Shown piece by piece: positions 25,879 through 35,400 of a stretch of 64,000 nucleotides of DNA (position 1 is its first letter; every line of letters starts with the position of its first letter). The DNA is from Methylobacterium sp. E-045 (GTDB lineage: Bacteria > Pseudomonadota > Alphaproteobacteria > Rhizobiales > Beijerinckiaceae), in contig NZ_JAKSYE010000125.1 of the NCBI RefSeq assembly GCF_022829685.1, positions 248,001 to 312,000 of the forward strand. Direction: 5' to 3'. The notes beneath the pieces are model-generated. The model was not told the origin of the DNA, did no database searches, and saw only the letters and a list, made by a program, of their open reading frames with translations. Both the position numbers and the translations under genes were made by a program.

Positions 25879-26400
25879 ATGATTTCGGCTCTGATCCATG
25901 TGGCTATGCCGGTCGGCCCCGATGCGGTCGACCAGCTCGCCGATACTCTGGGGGCTCTCGTCGAGGGCGTCGCGGCCGGGCTCGTGGGTGACGCGGTCAT
26001 CATCGCCCCCGCCCATGATCCGTCGATCGACGCCGTCGCCGAGGCCACCGGCGCGACTTTCGTCGTCCGTTCGGGCGGTACGCCACCCTGGTCGGATGGT
26101 GCCAAGGCCGCGCGGCGGGAATGGGTCCTGTGTCTCGAGGCCGGCGACGTGCCGGCCGAGGGCTGGATCCGCACCATCGATCGATTCATCGGCACGGCGC
26201 GGCCTGAGTTGGTCCTCGGGCGCTTGCGACGGCCCCATGCCGGGTTGCCGTCGCGTCTTGCGGCGCAGGGCGAGTCCGTCATCGGCGTGCGCGCCCCACG
26301 CGCCGGCGACCTCGTGCGCCGTGACCGCCTCGTCGCGAGCGCCGTCTTCACGACCCGCCTGCATCCCCGGCGGGTGAACGTACGGCTCAACCGAGGGTGA
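25879..26400 (+). CDS. Glycosyltransferase-like protein, family 2 type (weak)
   Basis: A 173-residue soluble protein beginning MISALIHVAMPVG. The first 100 residues resemble the nucleotide-binding part of GT2-like transferases: alternating hydrophobic strands (DAVIIAPAHDPS), then LCLEAGDVPAEGW where an acidic DxD-like motif would be, here only E-A-G-D. Too short for a complete GT2 enzyme. Its stop codon is immediately followed by the convergent stop of moaB with no gap. An upstream in-frame ATG at 25780 is rejected because it lies within the leader hairpins. Confidence 0.6.
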   Translation: MISALIHVAMPVGPDAVDQLADTLGALVEGVAAGLVGDAVIIAPAHDPSIDAVAEATGATFVVRSGGTPPWSDGAKAARREWVLCLEAGDVPAEGWIRTIDRFIGTARPELVLGRLRRPHAGLPSRLAAQGESVIGVRAPRAGDLVRRDRLVASAVFTTRLHPRRVNVRLNRG

Positions 26401-26958
26401 TCAGACGGACAGCGAGGCGCCGCGCCGAAGGTGTTCGTCCAGGCGCGGCATGATCTCGACGAAGTTGCAGGGCCGGTGCCGGTAATCGAGCTGCGCCGCG
26501 AGGATGCCGTCCCAGGCGTCGCGGCAGGCGCCGGGCGAACCCGGCAGGACGAAGACGAAGGTCGCGTTGGCGAGCCCTGCCGTGGCCCGTGACTGGAGGG
26601 TGGACGTCCCGATCTTGTCGTAGGAGATGCGGTGGAACACCGCCGAAAACCCGTCCATCCGCTTCTCGAACAGCGGTTCGATGGCCTCAGGGGTCACATC
26701 GCGTCCGGTGAAGCCGGTGCCGCCCGTGGTAATCACCACGTCGACCGCCGGATCCCGCGTCCAGGATTCCACCTGGCCCCGGATGGCGGCGACCTCGTCG
26801 GGGACGATGGCACGACCGGCCAGGCTGTGGCCTGCCGCGACGAGCCGTTCGCACAACGTGTCGCCGGAACGGTCGTCCTCGGCGACGCGGGTGTCGGAGA
26901 CGGTCAGCACCGCGATGGAAAGCGGGATGAAGCTACGGGTCTTGTCTGCGGCGACCAT
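26401..26958 (-). CDS. moaB: Molybdenum cofactor biosynthesis protein B
   Basis: A 185-residue MoaB/Mog-family protein, which binds and adenylylates molybdopterin during cofactor synthesis. TVSDTR near residue 20, VITTGGTGFTGRDVTPEA and FVLPGSPGACRDAWDGIL are the family signatures. Stands alone; convergent with the gene at 25879. Formate dehydrogenases of methylotrophs need molybdenum or tungsten cofactor, so the gene fits the organism. Confidence 0.92.
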   Translation of the reverse strand: MVAADKTRSFIPLSIAVLTVSDTRVAEDDRSGDTLCERLVAAGHSLAGRAIVPDEVAAIRGQVESWTRDPAVDVVITTGGTGFTGRDVTPEAIEPLFEKRMDGFSAVFHRISYDKIGTSTLQSRATAGLANATFVFVLPGSPGACRDAWDGILAAQLDYRHRPCNFVEIMPRLDEHLRRGASLSV

Positions 26959-27127
26959 GGCTGGCAGCTCCAGGCTCTACGATGCCCTCCGGTTCTAGCC
27001 GCGAAGGAGGGGGCAGGTCGATCCCTGCTCGATGGGACATGTCCGCCCGGCCCCTCGTCACCGCCACGGCATCGCCCAGACCCTAGCCCCGTGCGGCGGT
27101 TCCGCGAGGCCGGGGACGCTTGCCCGT

Positions 27128-28036
27128 TCAGTTCCGCGCGGCCCGGAACGTATCGCAGGATTTGGTCTGGCCGCTTTTGTAGCCGGTCATGAACCACCGC
27201 ATCCGCTGCTCCGACGACCCGTGCGTGAAGGAATCCGGCACGGCGTAGCCTTGAGACTGCTTCTGGAGCTTGTCGTCGCCGATGGCGCTGGCGGCCTGCA
27301 TGGCTTCTTCGATGTCCCCGGGCTCCAGGGAATTGTACTTGTCGTTCGAGTTCTTGGCCCAAACACCGGCGAGGCAATCGGCCATCAACTCGACGCGCAC
27401 CGACAGCTGGTTCGACTCGACCTTGCTGGATGCCGCCTGCTGACGACCCTGGACCTTGCCCAGGATGCCGAGTTCGTCCTGGACGTGGTGGCCGACCTCG
27501 TGGGCGATGACGTAGGCGTAGGCGAAATCACCCTTCACCCCGAACTTCTGTTCCATCTCCTTGAAGAACGACGTGTCGAGATAGACCTTCTTGTCGAGCG
27601 GACAATAGAACGGTCCCATCGCCGCCTGGGCCGACCCACAGCCGCTGCGCGTGCCGCCGGTGTACAGCACCATGCCGGTGGGGTGGTATTGCTTGCCGGT
27701 CTGGTTGGGCAGGATCTCCTTCCAGACATCCTCGGTATTGCCGAGGATCGCGGCAGCGAAGCGCCCGCTCTCGTCCGTCGGCTTAGTCTTGCGTTGGGCC
27801 TGCGTCTGCGGGTCGACCCGCTCCTGGCGCGGCTGTCCGCCGCCGCTCATCTGCTCGGCGCCGCCGATCAGGATGGCAGGGTTGATGCCGGTGACCCAGC
27901 CGATGATGCAGAGGATGACGATGGTGCCGATGCCGAGCCCGCCGGCGCCGCCGCCGGGAAAGCCGCCACCGCCTCCGCCGCCCTCGCCACGACGGTCCTC
28001 GACATTGTCAGAAGAGCGGAAATCTTCCCACCGCAT
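27128..28036 (-). CDS. YpfJ-type neutral zinc metallopeptidase (membrane-anchored)
   Basis: A 302-residue zinc metallopeptidase-like protein. The N-terminus has a glycine-rich run (residues 17-36) then one transmembrane helix (about 35-57), and the catalytic HEVGHH lies near residue 180 with a downstream glutamate in ELMADCLAG. This is the KPN_02809/YpfJ family; substrates unknown. The rest is probably periplasmic. Two cysteine pairs (GCGS, FYCP) and a late CDTF may form disulfides. Confidence 0.87.
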   Translation of the reverse strand: MRWEDFRSSDNVEDRRGEGGGGGGGFPGGGAGGLGIGTIVILCIIGWVTGINPAILIGGAEQMSGGGQPRQERVDPQTQAQRKTKPTDESGRFAAAILGNTEDVWKEILPNQTGKQYHPTGMVLYTGGTRSGCGSAQAAMGPFYCPLDKKVYLDTSFFKEMEQKFGVKGDFAYAYVIAHEVGHHVQDELGILGKVQGRQQAASSKVESNQLSVRVELMADCLAGVWAKNSNDKYNSLEPGDIEEAMQAASAIGDDKLQKQSQGYAVPDSFTHGSSEQRMRWFMTGYKSGQTKSCDTFRAARN

Positions 28037-28167
28037 GATCTCGTCACCCTTCGTAGCGTGGACTCCGCCGGAACCCGGCCGCCACCCGTGTCACTGTCTC
28101 GAGGCCCGTGTGCCCGAACTAATCCCGCGGTGAAAGATACGGTTCCGCTTGGACCACGCCTTTCGCC

Positions 28168-29082
28168 CTACGCCTTGCCGTCCAGGGTCGCCTTCAACAG
28201 CCGGAAATCCCGCCAGGCGAGGCGCTTCTGCAGGGGCTGACGCAGGAGATAGGCCGGGTGCAGGGTGGCCAGCGCCTTCACCTCCCGGTCGCCCACGCGA
28301 TAGGGATAGAACCGTCCGCGCGCCTTCAGGATGCCGTCCTTCGTACCGGTGATCGCCTGCGTCGCCGGGCTGCCGAGGCAGACGATCACGTCCGGGTCGG
28401 CGAGCTCGATCTGCCGTTCGATGAAGGGTTTGCAGATCGACACCTCCTGCGGCGTCGGGTTGCGGTTTCCCGGCGGCCGCCACGGCACGATGTTGGTGAC
28501 GTAGGCCTTCGTCCGGTCGAGGCCGATCGCCGCCATCATCCGATCGAGGAGCTGACCGGAGCGGCCCATGAACGGCTTGCCGACGCGATCCTCGTCGGCT
28601 CCCGGCGCCTCGCCGATGAACATCAGTTTCGACGCCGGGTTGCCATCGGCGAAGACGAGGTTCTTGGCCGTGAATTTCAGCGGGCAGCCATCGAAAGCGG
28701 CGAGCAGCGCTTCCAGCTCCTCGAGGGAGGCGACGTCGCGTGCCCGCGCCCGCGCGTCCCCCGCCGCCTCGCCGGGTTTGGCTGACGCGGATTGTCCATA
28801 GGTCCGGGCCGGAGGGGGCACCGGCGCCTGCCCCCGGGGTGGCAACTCGCGACGGGGAAGCACCGGATCGACCTGCGGCCCATCACTCGGTGGCTCGACC
28901 CGGAGCGACGAGTCGGACGATGGCGATCCGCGCCGTGCCGGCGTCGGACGCCAGGGTGACGCCTCCTCGATTTCGGAGAAGCGGTCGTGCGGCCGTTCGT
29001 CGAGGCAGAGATCGACGCCGGCTTCCACGTGGAAGTCCAGTTCGGCGATCACGTCGCGCGGATGGTCGGGGCCTTGGCTCAT
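28168..29082 (-). CDS. Family-4-like uracil-DNA glycosylase lacking the usual Fe-S cysteines
   Basis: A 304-residue protein with a long Pro/Arg-rich N-terminal extension (about 100 residues) and a C-terminal UDG domain. Motif 1 is GEAPGADED, motif 2 is HPAYLLRQP. Family 4 enzymes have four cysteines for a [4Fe-4S] cluster; here the first of the CxxC pair is absent (FDGCPL) and the usual CRPPGNR reads WRPPGNR, so at most two remain. Rhizobiales have a described UDG group of this kind without Fe-S. Start at 29082 chosen to remove a further unlikely extension. Confidence 0.85.
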   Translation of the reverse strand: MSQGPDHPRDVIAELDFHVEAGVDLCLDERPHDRFSEIEEASPWRPTPARRGSPSSDSSLRVEPPSDGPQVDPVLPRRELPPRGQAPVPPPARTYGQSASAKPGEAAGDARARARDVASLEELEALLAAFDGCPLKFTAKNLVFADGNPASKLMFIGEAPGADEDRVGKPFMGRSGQLLDRMMAAIGLDRTKAYVTNIVPWRPPGNRNPTPQEVSICKPFIERQIELADPDVIVCLGSPATQAITGTKDGILKARGRFYPYRVGDREVKALATLHPAYLLRQPLQKRLAWRDFRLLKATLDGKA

Positions 29083-29302
29083 GGTTCTCGATGTGGCCCC
29101 TGACGAGCCTGTGGACAACACTTCGTCGGGCACGTTACGCGGCCATTGGGCGGGCGGCGAGACGGCTCTAACCATGCTGAGACCATCCGCAGGCTTGCGT
29201 TCCCAGCTTGGAATCGGTTGAGAGTGTTCGCAATCATAACATCGCGCATCCGATGGCCGGCCTCGATCGGTCGCGGCTGGCGCGGCAGGAGGAGTTTATA
29301 GG

Positions 29303-30955
29303 ATGGCGTTGCCCGAGCGCGAGGGTATGGATTTCGACGTGGTGATCGTGGGTGCGGGGCCCGCCGGCCTCGCCGCCGCGATCCGCCTCAAGCAGATCGC
29401 CGCCGATCTTGCCGTCGTGGTGGTCGAGAAGGGGTCCGAAGTCGGTGCGCACATCCTTTCCGGCGCGGTGATCGATCCGCTCGGGCTTGATCGTCTGCTT
29501 CCCGAGTGGCGCCAGGACGAGACCCGGCCGCTCAAGACCGAGGTTGAGCGCGACGAGTTCCTGTTCCTCACCAAGAACAGCGGCGTCTCGCTGCCGAACT
29601 TCGCCTTCCCGAAATTCATGTCGAACCATGGCAATTTCGTCGGTTCGCTCTCGAACGTGACGAAGTATCTCGGCCAGAAGGCCGAAGAGCTCGGCGTCGA
29701 GATCTATCCCGGATTCCCGGCCTCGGAGGTGCTCTACGACGATGCCGGCACGGTCATCGGCGTGGCCACCGGCGATCTCGGCATCGGTCGCTCCGGCGAA
29801 CCGCGTGACGATTACACCCGCGGCATGGAGCTACGCGGCAAGTACACGATCTTCGGCGAGGGCGCGCGCGGCTCGCTCACCAAGACCCTGATCGACCGCT
29901 TCCGGCTCAACCGGGATAGCGACCACCAGAAGTACGGTCTCGGCGTCAAGGAACTCTGGCAGCTCAAGCCCGACACGTTCGAGCCGGGCCTCGTGCGGCA
30001 CACCATGGGCTGGCCGCTCTCCAACAAGACCGGCGGCGGCTCCTGGCTCTACCATTTCGACGATCACCTGCTCTCCGTCGGCTTCGTCACGCATCTGAAC
30101 TACGAGAACCCGACCCTGTCGCCGTTCGAGGAGTTCCAGCGCTTCAAGACCCACCCGATGATCCGCGACGTGTTCGAGGGCGCGAAGCGCATCGGTTACG
30201 GCGCCCGCGCGATCATGGAGGGCGGCTGGCAATCGGTTCCGAAGCTCGTCTTCCCCGGCGGCTGTCTCGTCGGCTGCTCGGCCGGCTTCGTCAACGTTCC
30301 GCGCATCAAGGGTTCGCATAACGCCGTGCTCTCCGGCATGCAGGCGGCCGAGGCCATCGCGGCGGCCCTCACCGCCGGCCGGCAGGGCGACGAACTCACC
30401 GATTACGAGGCGGGCTGGCGCGACAGCGACATCGGCCGCGACCTCAAGCGCGTCCGCAACGTCAAGCCGCTCTGGTCGAAATACGGTACGCTGGTCGGCG
30501 TGGGCCTCGGCGGGCTCGACATGTGGTCGCAGACGATCCTCGACGCCTCGCCGTTCGGAACGCTGAAACACGGCAAGCCGGATCACGCCGCCACGAAGCC
30601 GCTCTCCGAGGTCACGCCGATCGTCTACCCGAAGCCCGACGGCAAGCTGACCTTCGACCGCCTCTCCTCGGTCTACCTCTCGAACACCAACCACGAGGAG
30701 GACCAGCCGCCGCATCTCAACGTCAAGGATGCGGCGCTCCAGAAGTCTTCTGAGCACGACGTCTACGGCGGCCCCTCGGCGCGGTATTGCCCGGCCGGCG
30801 TCTACGAATGGGTGCAGGAGGGCAGCGGCGTCCGCTACCAGATCAACGCGCAGAACTGCGTCCACTGCAAGACCTGCGATATCAAGGACCCCAACCAGAA
30901 CATCAATTGGGTGACGCCGGAGGGGCCGGGCGGGCCGAACTATCCCAACATGTGA
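29303..30955 (+). CDS. Electron transfer flavoprotein-ubiquinone oxidoreductase
   Basis: A 550-residue ETF-QO that passes electrons from ETF to the ubiquinone pool at the inner membrane. FAD motif GAGPAGLAAA begins near residue 17; the C-terminal [4Fe-4S] site is formed by CPAGVYEW and NCVHCKTCDIKDP. AGGAGG precedes the ATG by about 10 bases. In this organism it may serve acyl-CoA, dimethylglycine or ethylmalonyl-CoA-pathway dehydrogenases that reduce ETF. No etfAB in the window. Confidence 0.95.
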   Translation: MALPEREGMDFDVVIVGAGPAGLAAAIRLKQIAADLAVVVVEKGSEVGAHILSGAVIDPLGLDRLLPEWRQDETRPLKTEVERDEFLFLTKNSGVSLPNFAFPKFMSNHGNFVGSLSNVTKYLGQKAEELGVEIYPGFPASEVLYDDAGTVIGVATGDLGIGRSGEPRDDYTRGMELRGKYTIFGEGARGSLTKTLIDRFRLNRDSDHQKYGLGVKELWQLKPDTFEPGLVRHTMGWPLSNKTGGGSWLYHFDDHLLSVGFVTHLNYENPTLSPFEEFQRFKTHPMIRDVFEGAKRIGYGARAIMEGGWQSVPKLVFPGGCLVGCSAGFVNVPRIKGSHNAVLSGMQAAEAIAAALTAGRQGDELTDYEAGWRDSDIGRDLKRVRNVKPLWSKYGTLVGVGLGGLDMWSQTILDASPFGTLKHGKPDHAATKPLSEVTPIVYPKPDGKLTFDRLSSVYLSNTNHEEDQPPHLNVKDAALQKSSEHDVYGGPSARYCPAGVYEWVQEGSGVRYQINAQNCVHCKTCDIKDPNQNINWVTPEGPGGPNYPNM

Positions 30956-31081
30956 GGGCGCACCGGAGCCCGAGTGCCCGCCATCCTTTCGCCTTGCGAG
31001 GATGGCGGGAAGAGTTCAGTGTCCCCGCCCGATCGGCATCGGTCCCTCACGGACGATGCGCTACAAACGCGACTGGTGCCC

Positions 31082-32938
31082 ATGAACGGAAACGCCGCGA
31101 CCCGCCGGACCCTCTCGGCTCTCGCCCTGTGCCTCGCCGCCTCCGTGGCGACGTCGGTCACGGCCCTGGCTGCCCAGCCTCGGGAATCGGCCCCGGTGAC
31201 GGAGTACGAGCCGGCCGAGTCGCTGGAGGGCAACTTCCTGTCCGCCTATATCGCCGGGGCGTCGAAGGACACCACCGCCGCGGCGAGCTTCTACCGCGAG
31301 GCGGTCAAGGCCGATCCGCGCAACGCCGAACTGCTGGAGCGCGCCTTCGTGTCGCTGCTCGCCGACGGTGCCCTGCCCGACGCTTTCCGTGCGGCCGAGC
31401 GCCTCACCGCCCGCGACGGATCGAACGGCCTCGCCCAGCTCAGCCTCGGCGTGCGCCAGATCAAGGCCGGCCAGTTCGCGCAGGCCCGCCAGAACTTCTC
31501 CCGCAGCGGACGGGGTGCCGCGGCCGACCTGACCAGTACCCTCCTGACCGCCTGGGCCTATGCCGGTGCCAATGACGGCAAGCGCGCCCTCGAAGTGGTG
31601 AACAAGCTGAAGGGCGAGCGCTCCTACAACACCTTCCGCGACTTCCATGCCGGCCTGATCGCCAACCTCGTCGGCGACCAGGCGGAGGCGGAGCGCCGGC
31701 TCAAGGCCGCCTACGACGCGGACCAGAACACACTGCGCATCGTCGATGCCTATGCCCGCTTCGAGGCGCAGGCCGGACGCACCGACCTCGCGATCCAGGC
31801 CTACACCGCCTTCGATCAGCTGCTGCCGCGCCACCCCATCGTGCGCGACGCCCTCGACAAGCTGAAGGCCGGCAAGCCCCTGACCCGCCTCGTCAACACC
31901 GCTCAGGAGGGCGCCGGCGAGGTACTCTACGGGCTCGGCTCGGCCGGATCGACCCAGGGCGACGAGTTGCCCGCCGTGGTCTACCTGCGCCTCGCCCTCT
32001 ATCTCGCCCCCGAGCACGCCCTCGCCCGCCTCACCCTCGCCGATACGCTCGACCGGATGAAGCAGACCGAGCGCGCCAACGACGCCTATGCGCAGATGCC
32101 GGCATCCTCGCCACTGAAGCTCAATGCCGACATCCAGATCGGGCTCAATCTCGAGCAGCTCGGCAAGGGCGAAGAGGCGATCCAGCTCCTCGACGCTGCC
32201 ATGAAGGAGCATCCCGACAGCATCGACGTCGTGACCGCCCTCGGCAACGTGCAGCGCTCGCGCAAGAAGTACGAGGAGGCGGCGGCCACCTACAGCCGCG
32301 CCATCGAACTCATCGGCAAGCAGCCGGCCTCGAATTACTGGACGACGTTCTACTTCCGCGGCACCGCCTACGAGCGGGCCAAGCAGTGGCCCAAGGCCGA
32401 GGCCGACCTCAAGAAGGCACTGGAGCTGGTCCCGCCGACACAGCCGGCGGCCCGGGCTCAGGTGCTCAACTACCTCGCCTATTCCTGGGTCGACCAGAAC
32501 ATGAATATCGACGAGGCCTTCACCATGCTGAAACAGGCCGTCGATGCGAGCCCGCGCGACGGCATGATCATCGACAGCCTCGGATGGGCCTATTTCCGCC
32601 TCGGCCGCTACGACGATGCCGTGCGCGAGCTGGAGAAGGCCATCGAGCTCAAGCCCGGCGACCCGACCATCAACGACCATCTCGGCGATGCCTACTGGCG
32701 TTCGGGACGGCGTCTCGAAGGCAAGTTCCAGTGGCAGCACGCCAAGGACCTGAACCCGGAGCCGGACGATCTCGTCAAGATCAACGCCAAGCTGAAGGAC
32801 GGCCTGCCGGAACTCGAGAAGCCCGCCGCCACGGCAGAGAACCCTCCCGAACCCGCGAAGGTGAATCCGGAACTGCCCAAGGGCGCGCCGGCACCGAGCG
32901 AGCCGCCGGGTGCGGCCGACAAGAAGACCGGCGGCTGA
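31082..32938 (+). CDS. Secreted tetratricopeptide-repeat protein
   Basis: A 618-residue protein with a signal peptide (residues about 1-32, ending ALAAQ) followed by TPR helical pairs through almost the whole length; the clearest repeats are in the second half (EYEEAAATYSRAIEL, KAEADLKKALELV, YDDAVRELEKAIELKPGD). The C-terminus is Pro/Ala/Glu-rich and disordered. Probably a periplasmic scaffold in envelope assembly; function not known. The ATG at 31082 starts the signal peptide. Confidence 0.85.
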   Translation: MNGNAATRRTLSALALCLAASVATSVTALAAQPRESAPVTEYEPAESLEGNFLSAYIAGASKDTTAAASFYREAVKADPRNAELLERAFVSLLADGALPDAFRAAERLTARDGSNGLAQLSLGVRQIKAGQFAQARQNFSRSGRGAAADLTSTLLTAWAYAGANDGKRALEVVNKLKGERSYNTFRDFHAGLIANLVGDQAEAERRLKAAYDADQNTLRIVDAYARFEAQAGRTDLAIQAYTAFDQLLPRHPIVRDALDKLKAGKPLTRLVNTAQEGAGEVLYGLGSAGSTQGDELPAVVYLRLALYLAPEHALARLTLADTLDRMKQTERANDAYAQMPASSPLKLNADIQIGLNLEQLGKGEEAIQLLDAAMKEHPDSIDVVTALGNVQRSRKKYEEAAATYSRAIELIGKQPASNYWTTFYFRGTAYERAKQWPKAEADLKKALELVPPTQPAARAQVLNYLAYSWVDQNMNIDEAFTMLKQAVDASPRDGMIIDSLGWAYFRLGRYDDAVRELEKAIELKPGDPTINDHLGDAYWRSGRRLEGKFQWQHAKDLNPEPDDLVKINAKLKDGLPELEKPAATAENPPEPAKVNPELPKGAPAPSEPPGAADKKTGG

Positions 32939-33027
32939 GACCGGCTTGACGGGCGGGGGATCGCGGGGCGAGACCGGCCGCGCGTTCCCGCGGTCGACAG
33001 ACCCGCCCCTCTCCGACAGAGCAAGCC

Positions 33028-33903
33028 GTGCCCATCCTCGTCACCCGCGCTCCGGCGAAGATCAACCTCACCCTTCACGTCCTCGGCCGTCGTGAGGCGG
33101 ACGGCTACCACGAGCTCGAGAGCCTCGTGGCCTTCACCGGATCGGGGGATACCCTGAGCCTGGCGCCCGGCGTCGAGCTGACCCTCCACGTATCAGGCCC
33201 CACCGCCGGACCGGCCGGCCCCCTCGACGACAATCTCGTGATCCGCGCCGCTCGTGCCCTCGCCGAGGCCGTCCCCGGCCTTCGCATCGGTGGCTTTCAC
33301 CTGATCAAGCGCCTGCCCGTCGCCGCCGGGATCGGCGGCGGTTCGTCGGATGCCGCTGCCGCCCTGCGGCTGCTCGCGCGCCTCAACGACCTTCCCCTCG
33401 ATCACCCCGCCGTCGTCGACGCCGCCCGCGCCACCGGGGCGGACGTACCCGTCTGCCTCGATCCGCGCGGCCGGATGATGCGCGGAGCCGGAGAGGATGT
33501 CGGGCCGGCGCTGTCTTTCGCGCCCCTGCCGGCGGTGCTCATCAATCCCGGCGTACCGGTCGCCACCGCGCCGGTCTTCAAGGCCCTGGGGCTGACGGTG
33601 GGGCAGCGCCATGCCGGCGAGGCCCATCCGATCCTCGCGCGAGGGCTCGGCTCCGACGAGACCCTGGCGGCGGTGACGCCGGCTCGCAACGATCTGGAAG
33701 CACCGGCGCTCACGGTGGCCCCCGTCATCGCCGACACGCTCCTGGCCCTACGCGACCGTCCGGGATGCCGGCTAGCCCGCATGTCCGGCTCCGGGGCCAC
33801 GGTGTTCGGTGTGTTCGCCACCCGATCCGACGCGGTTCGGGCGGCGGCGGCCATCCGCGCGATTCAGCCGTCCTGGTGGGTTCGGGCCGCCTTGCTGCGG
33901 TGA
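33028..33903 (+). CDS. ispE: 4-diphosphocytidyl-2-C-methyl-D-erythritol kinase
   Basis: A 291-residue GHMP kinase of the MEP isoprenoid pathway. APAKINLTLHV at the N-terminus holds the catalytic lysine, PVAAGIGGGSSDAAA the ATP-binding glycine loop, and SGSGATVFG the third motif. GTG start at 33028 follows the TPR gene by about 90 bp. The convergent neighbour is a polyprenyl synthase, so two isoprenoid genes lie side by side. Confidence 0.95.
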   Translation: MPILVTRAPAKINLTLHVLGRREADGYHELESLVAFTGSGDTLSLAPGVELTLHVSGPTAGPAGPLDDNLVIRAARALAEAVPGLRIGGFHLIKRLPVAAGIGGGSSDAAAALRLLARLNDLPLDHPAVVDAARATGADVPVCLDPRGRMMRGAGEDVGPALSFAPLPAVLINPGVPVATAPVFKALGLTVGQRHAGEAHPILARGLGSDETLAAVTPARNDLEAPALTVAPVIADTLLALRDRPGCRLARMSGSGATVFGVFATRSDAVRAAAAIRAIQPSWWVRAALLR

Positions 33904-33945
33904 CGGCACGCCCCTGCCCGGCTCAGGTGACGCGCCGGGATCGGC

Positions 33946-34968
33946 TCAGTGGGCCCGGGCGATGCAGAAATCGACCACCTGCAGCAGGGCCGACTTCATC
34001 GGCCCGTTGGGGAACAGCGCCAGGGCGTCACGGGCGATGGCGCCGTAATGCCGCGCCCGGTCGATCGTGTCCTCCAGCGCGCGGTGCTTCCGCAGGATCG
34101 CCAGCGCCGTATCGAGATCGGCCGGCTCGACGTTTCCGTCTTGAAGAGTCCGGCGCCAGAACGCCCGCTCCTCCTCCGTCCCCCGCCGGAACGCGAGCAC
34201 GATCGGCAGGGTGATCTTGCCCTCGCGGAAGTCGTCGCCGACGTTCTTGCCCATGGAGGCGCTGGTGCCGCCGTAATCCAGCACGTCGTCGATGAGCTGG
34301 AAGGCGATGCCGAGATTCATGCCGTAGGAACGGCACGCCGCCTGCTCCGCCCGCGGACGGTCGGCGATCACCGGTCCCACCTCGCAGGCGGCGGCGAACA
34401 GTTCCGCGGTCTTGGCACGGATGACGGCGAGATACTCGTCCTCTGAGGTCTCGGTGTTCTTGGCGGCGGTGAGCTGCATCACCTCGCCCTCCGCGATGAC
34501 GGTCGCGGCGGCCGAGAGGATGTCGAGGGCACGCAGCGAGCCGACTTCCACCATCATACGGAAGGCTTGGCCGAGGAGAAAATCGCCGACGAGCACGCTC
34601 GCCTCGTTGCCCCACTTGATCCGTGCCGCCACGCGGCCGCGCCGCATGTCGCTCTCGTCCACCACGTCGTCGTGGAGCAGGGTCGCCGTGTGCATGAACT
34701 CGACGCTGGCGGCGAGCTTCACCGCCCCCTCCCCGGCCCCGTATCCGCAGAGATCGGCGGTGGCGAGGGTGAGGATGGGGCGCAGGCGCTTGCCCCCGGA
34801 GGCGATGAGGTGGTTGGCCACCTCCGGAATCATCGCGACGTCTGACCCGGTCCGCGACAGGATGGTCGCGTTCACGCGCTCCATGCCCTTGGCGACCAGG
34901 GCCACGAGATCGTTCAGGCTCGACTCCGGATCGGAGCGGCCCTCATCGAAGGAAACGACGACACCCAA
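33946..34968 (-). CDS. Polyprenyl (octa/decaprenyl) diphosphate synthase
   Basis: A 340-residue trans-isoprenyl diphosphate synthase, probably making the ubiquinone side chain. First Asp-rich motif LLHDDVVDESD, second LIDDVLDYGG, with GGKRLRPIL near residue 80. The likely start is TTG at 34968, with GGAGG 7 bases upstream; this gives a normal N-terminus, while the longer reading frame to 35409 overlaps the opposite DUF2007 gene and is not credible. Chain length cannot be stated from sequence alone. Confidence 0.92.
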   Translation of the reverse strand: MGVVVSFDEGRSDPESSLNDLVALVAKGMERVNATILSRTGSDVAMIPEVANHLIASGGKRLRPILTLATADLCGYGAGEGAVKLAASVEFMHTATLLHDDVVDESDMRRGRVAARIKWGNEASVLVGDFLLGQAFRMMVEVGSLRALDILSAAATVIAEGEVMQLTAAKNTETSEDEYLAVIRAKTAELFAAACEVGPVIADRPRAEQAACRSYGMNLGIAFQLIDDVLDYGGTSASMGKNVGDDFREGKITLPIVLAFRRGTEEERAFWRRTLQDGNVEPADLDTALAILRKHRALEDTIDRARHYGAIARDALALFPNGPMKSALLQVVDFCIARAH

Positions 34969-35175
34969 ACGCGATGCCTCCCGAGCTTTTTCACACCGGG
35001 CAGATTCCGGCGGCGTACCCGCCGCTCGGGCCGATCCACTCGACCGGGCCATCTCCCGTGACCAACATCCACGCGGGCACCCCTTCGCATGCGCGCCGAG
35101 GCGCTGCAACATCCCGCGTTTCTCCCTGTATACAAAGGGCGGCGGCAGGGAGCCGCCGATGGGGCGGGTGGACGC

Positions 35176-35400
35176 ATGACAGAGCTGATCCGGAGCAACG
35201 ACATCGTCCTCATGGGCTTTGCCGAGTCGCTGTTGCAGGGGGCGGAGATCCCCGTCCTGATCGCCGACACTCACATGAGCCTGCTCGAAGGTTCGATCGG
35301 CGCTTTCGCCCGCCGGCTTCTGGTCCCCGACGATCATGCGTCCGATGCGCGACGGCTTCTGGAGGACGCAGGCCTCGCGCACGAACTGCGCGATGCCTGA
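35176..35400 (+). CDS. DUF2007 small protein
   Basis: A 74-residue protein of the DUF2007 (putative signal-transducing) family: LIRSNDIVLMGFAESLLQGAEI near the start and a LLVPDDHASDARRLLEDAG end. Its stop overlaps the next gene's start region by eight bases (35393-35400). Divergent from the polyprenyl synthase. Confidence 0.85.
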   Translation: MTELIRSNDIVLMGFAESLLQGAEIPVLIADTHMSLLEGSIGAFARRLLVPDDHASDARRLLEDAGLAHELRDA

